From contig JAEZLB010000251.1 in NCBI GenBank assembly GCA_023435945.1, positions 1 through 6,133 of the forward strand: 6,133 bases of DNA, read 5' to 3'. Origin of the DNA: Pseudomonadota bacterium (GTDB lineage Bacteria; Pseudomonadota; Gammaproteobacteria; Burkholderiales; Burkholderiaceae_D). The notes beneath the pieces were generated by a model. That model was not told the DNA's origin, did no database searches, and worked only from the letters and a program-made list of their open reading frames with translations. A program made the translations under genes and the position numbers. Positions 5,511 through 6,133 of this stretch are shown here, in pieces; positions within the stretch are counted from its first letter, which is position 1; every line of letters begins with the position of its first letter.

Positions 5511-6133
5511 AGAAATCGCTAATGGCGCTAGCTGTATTGGGAGCTTTTACAGGCATGGCCCAGGCTCAAGTAACGTTATATGGCCTCGTTGATACGGGCC
5601 TTGTTGTTGCCGATAATGGTGACGATCGCAAAATCGGCCAGGACAGTAGTATTGGCGCGGCCAGTCGATGGGGCATTCGCGGCACGGAAGACCTGGGCAA
5701 TGGTCTCAAAGCCAATTTCGTTCTGGAATCGGGATTTAGCGCAGATTCCGGGGCAGGCGATGGCATATTCAACCGCCTGTCATACCTCGGACTGGAAGGG
5801 GGCTTCGGCACTTTGCGCTTGGGTCGTCAGAACAGTGCGTTGAGCGATATGATAGGCAAGATCGATCCCTTTGGTGGCGCCGGCATGGCAAATATTCAGG
5901 ATTACTTCTTGAGCTCTCAAAGCATCACCAATCCCGATGGCACGCTCAGCAGGGCTGCCATTGAGCAGCGCCGCAACAGTCAACTGACGTATTTAACCCC
6001 GAAATTCGGTGGCTTTAACGGCGGCATCTATTACAACTTCGGAGAACAATATGGCGACAGTACCGATGGCCAAATCGTCGGCGTTCGCCTAGCCTTCGAC
6101 AACGGCCCTCTCACCGTTCAGCTTGCCTATGAG
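5507..6133 (+). CDS. Outer-membrane general porin (Burkholderia/Neisseria type), N-terminal 209 residues, cut by window edge
   Basis: This is a beta-barrel porin expected to form trimeric, water-filled channels in the outer membrane for small hydrophilic solutes. Residues 1-20 are a clear Sec signal peptide (MKKSLMALAVLG, ending AQA before Gln21). The mature protein starts QVTLYGLVDTGL, the usual first strand. The family signature SRWGIRGTEDLGNGLKANF (53-71) and the following LESGF are present, then RLSYLGLEG and GTLRLGRQ (about 90-109). Next comes a loop rich in Gly/Asp, where loop L3 would line the channel, and RNSQLTYLTPKFGGF (155-169). The family is about 340-400 residues long, so roughly half is outside the window. 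The ATG is supported by GGAG (5495-5498), eight bases upstream. Its start overlaps the stop of a signal-peptide-like mini-ORF. Regulation is not visible, since no convincing promoter was found. Many paralogues exist in Burkholderiales, so no gene symbol is given. Confidence 0.94.
   Translation, partial: MKKSLMALAVLGAFTGMAQAQVTLYGLVDTGLVVADNGDDRKIGQDSSIGAASRWGIRGTEDLGNGLKANFVLESGFSADSGAGDGIFNRLSYLGLEGGFGTLRLGRQNSALSDMIGKIDPFGGAGMANIQDYFLSSQSITNPDGTLSRAAIEQRRNSQLTYLTPKFGGFNGGIYYNFGEQYGDSTDGQIVGVRLAFDNGPLTVQLAYE

Overview
The window looks like a chromosomal segment of a betaproteobacterium, most likely order Burkholderiales (family Oxalobacteraceae or a close relative). The reasons are the order metK / two lipid A acyltransferases / dapF, which I know from Burkholderiales genomes, and a Burkholderia/Neisseria-type general porin whose mature end begins QVTLYG. 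Both ends of the window cut through genes: metK at the left and the porin at the right.

Left half (1-3520): housekeeping genes. metK (S-adenosylmethionine synthetase, N-terminal 240 residues) reads leftward. Diverging from it are two overlapping lysophospholipid-acyltransferase-family genes (lpxL/htrB type, joined by an ATGA overlap), followed 72 bp later by dapF (diaminopimelate epimerase). The two acyltransferases would add the secondary acyl chains of lipid A at the inner membrane. DapF makes meso-diaminopimelate for peptidoglycan and lysine. The right part of this half is therefore a cell-envelope cluster. The short metK leader (about 721-785) contains a hairpin that overlaps a perfect 7-nt complement of the metK Shine-Dalgarno region, which is the layout of a translational switch.

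Right half (3468-6133): more accessory in character. A 555-codon leftward gene runs convergently into dapF and overlaps its last 53 bp. It encodes a cytoplasmic Sel1-repeat protein with a His-rich insert, and its C-terminal segment (about 435-525) resembles the first part of a tyrosine-recombinase catalytic domain but lacks the catalytic residues. A 371-bp divergent intergenic region follows, then the 5' part of a trimeric-type outer-membrane porin. Immediately upstream of the porin, a mini-ORF encodes a second porin-like signal peptide and ends in an ATGA overlap with the porin start. It is either a relic of a tandem porin or a leader peptide.

I saw no tRNA, rRNA, CRISPR array, insertion sequence or convincing intrinsic terminator. 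The most unusual items are the metK leader, the Sel1/integrase-like fusion and the porin mini-ORF. None of them can be called a proven new system from this sequence alone.
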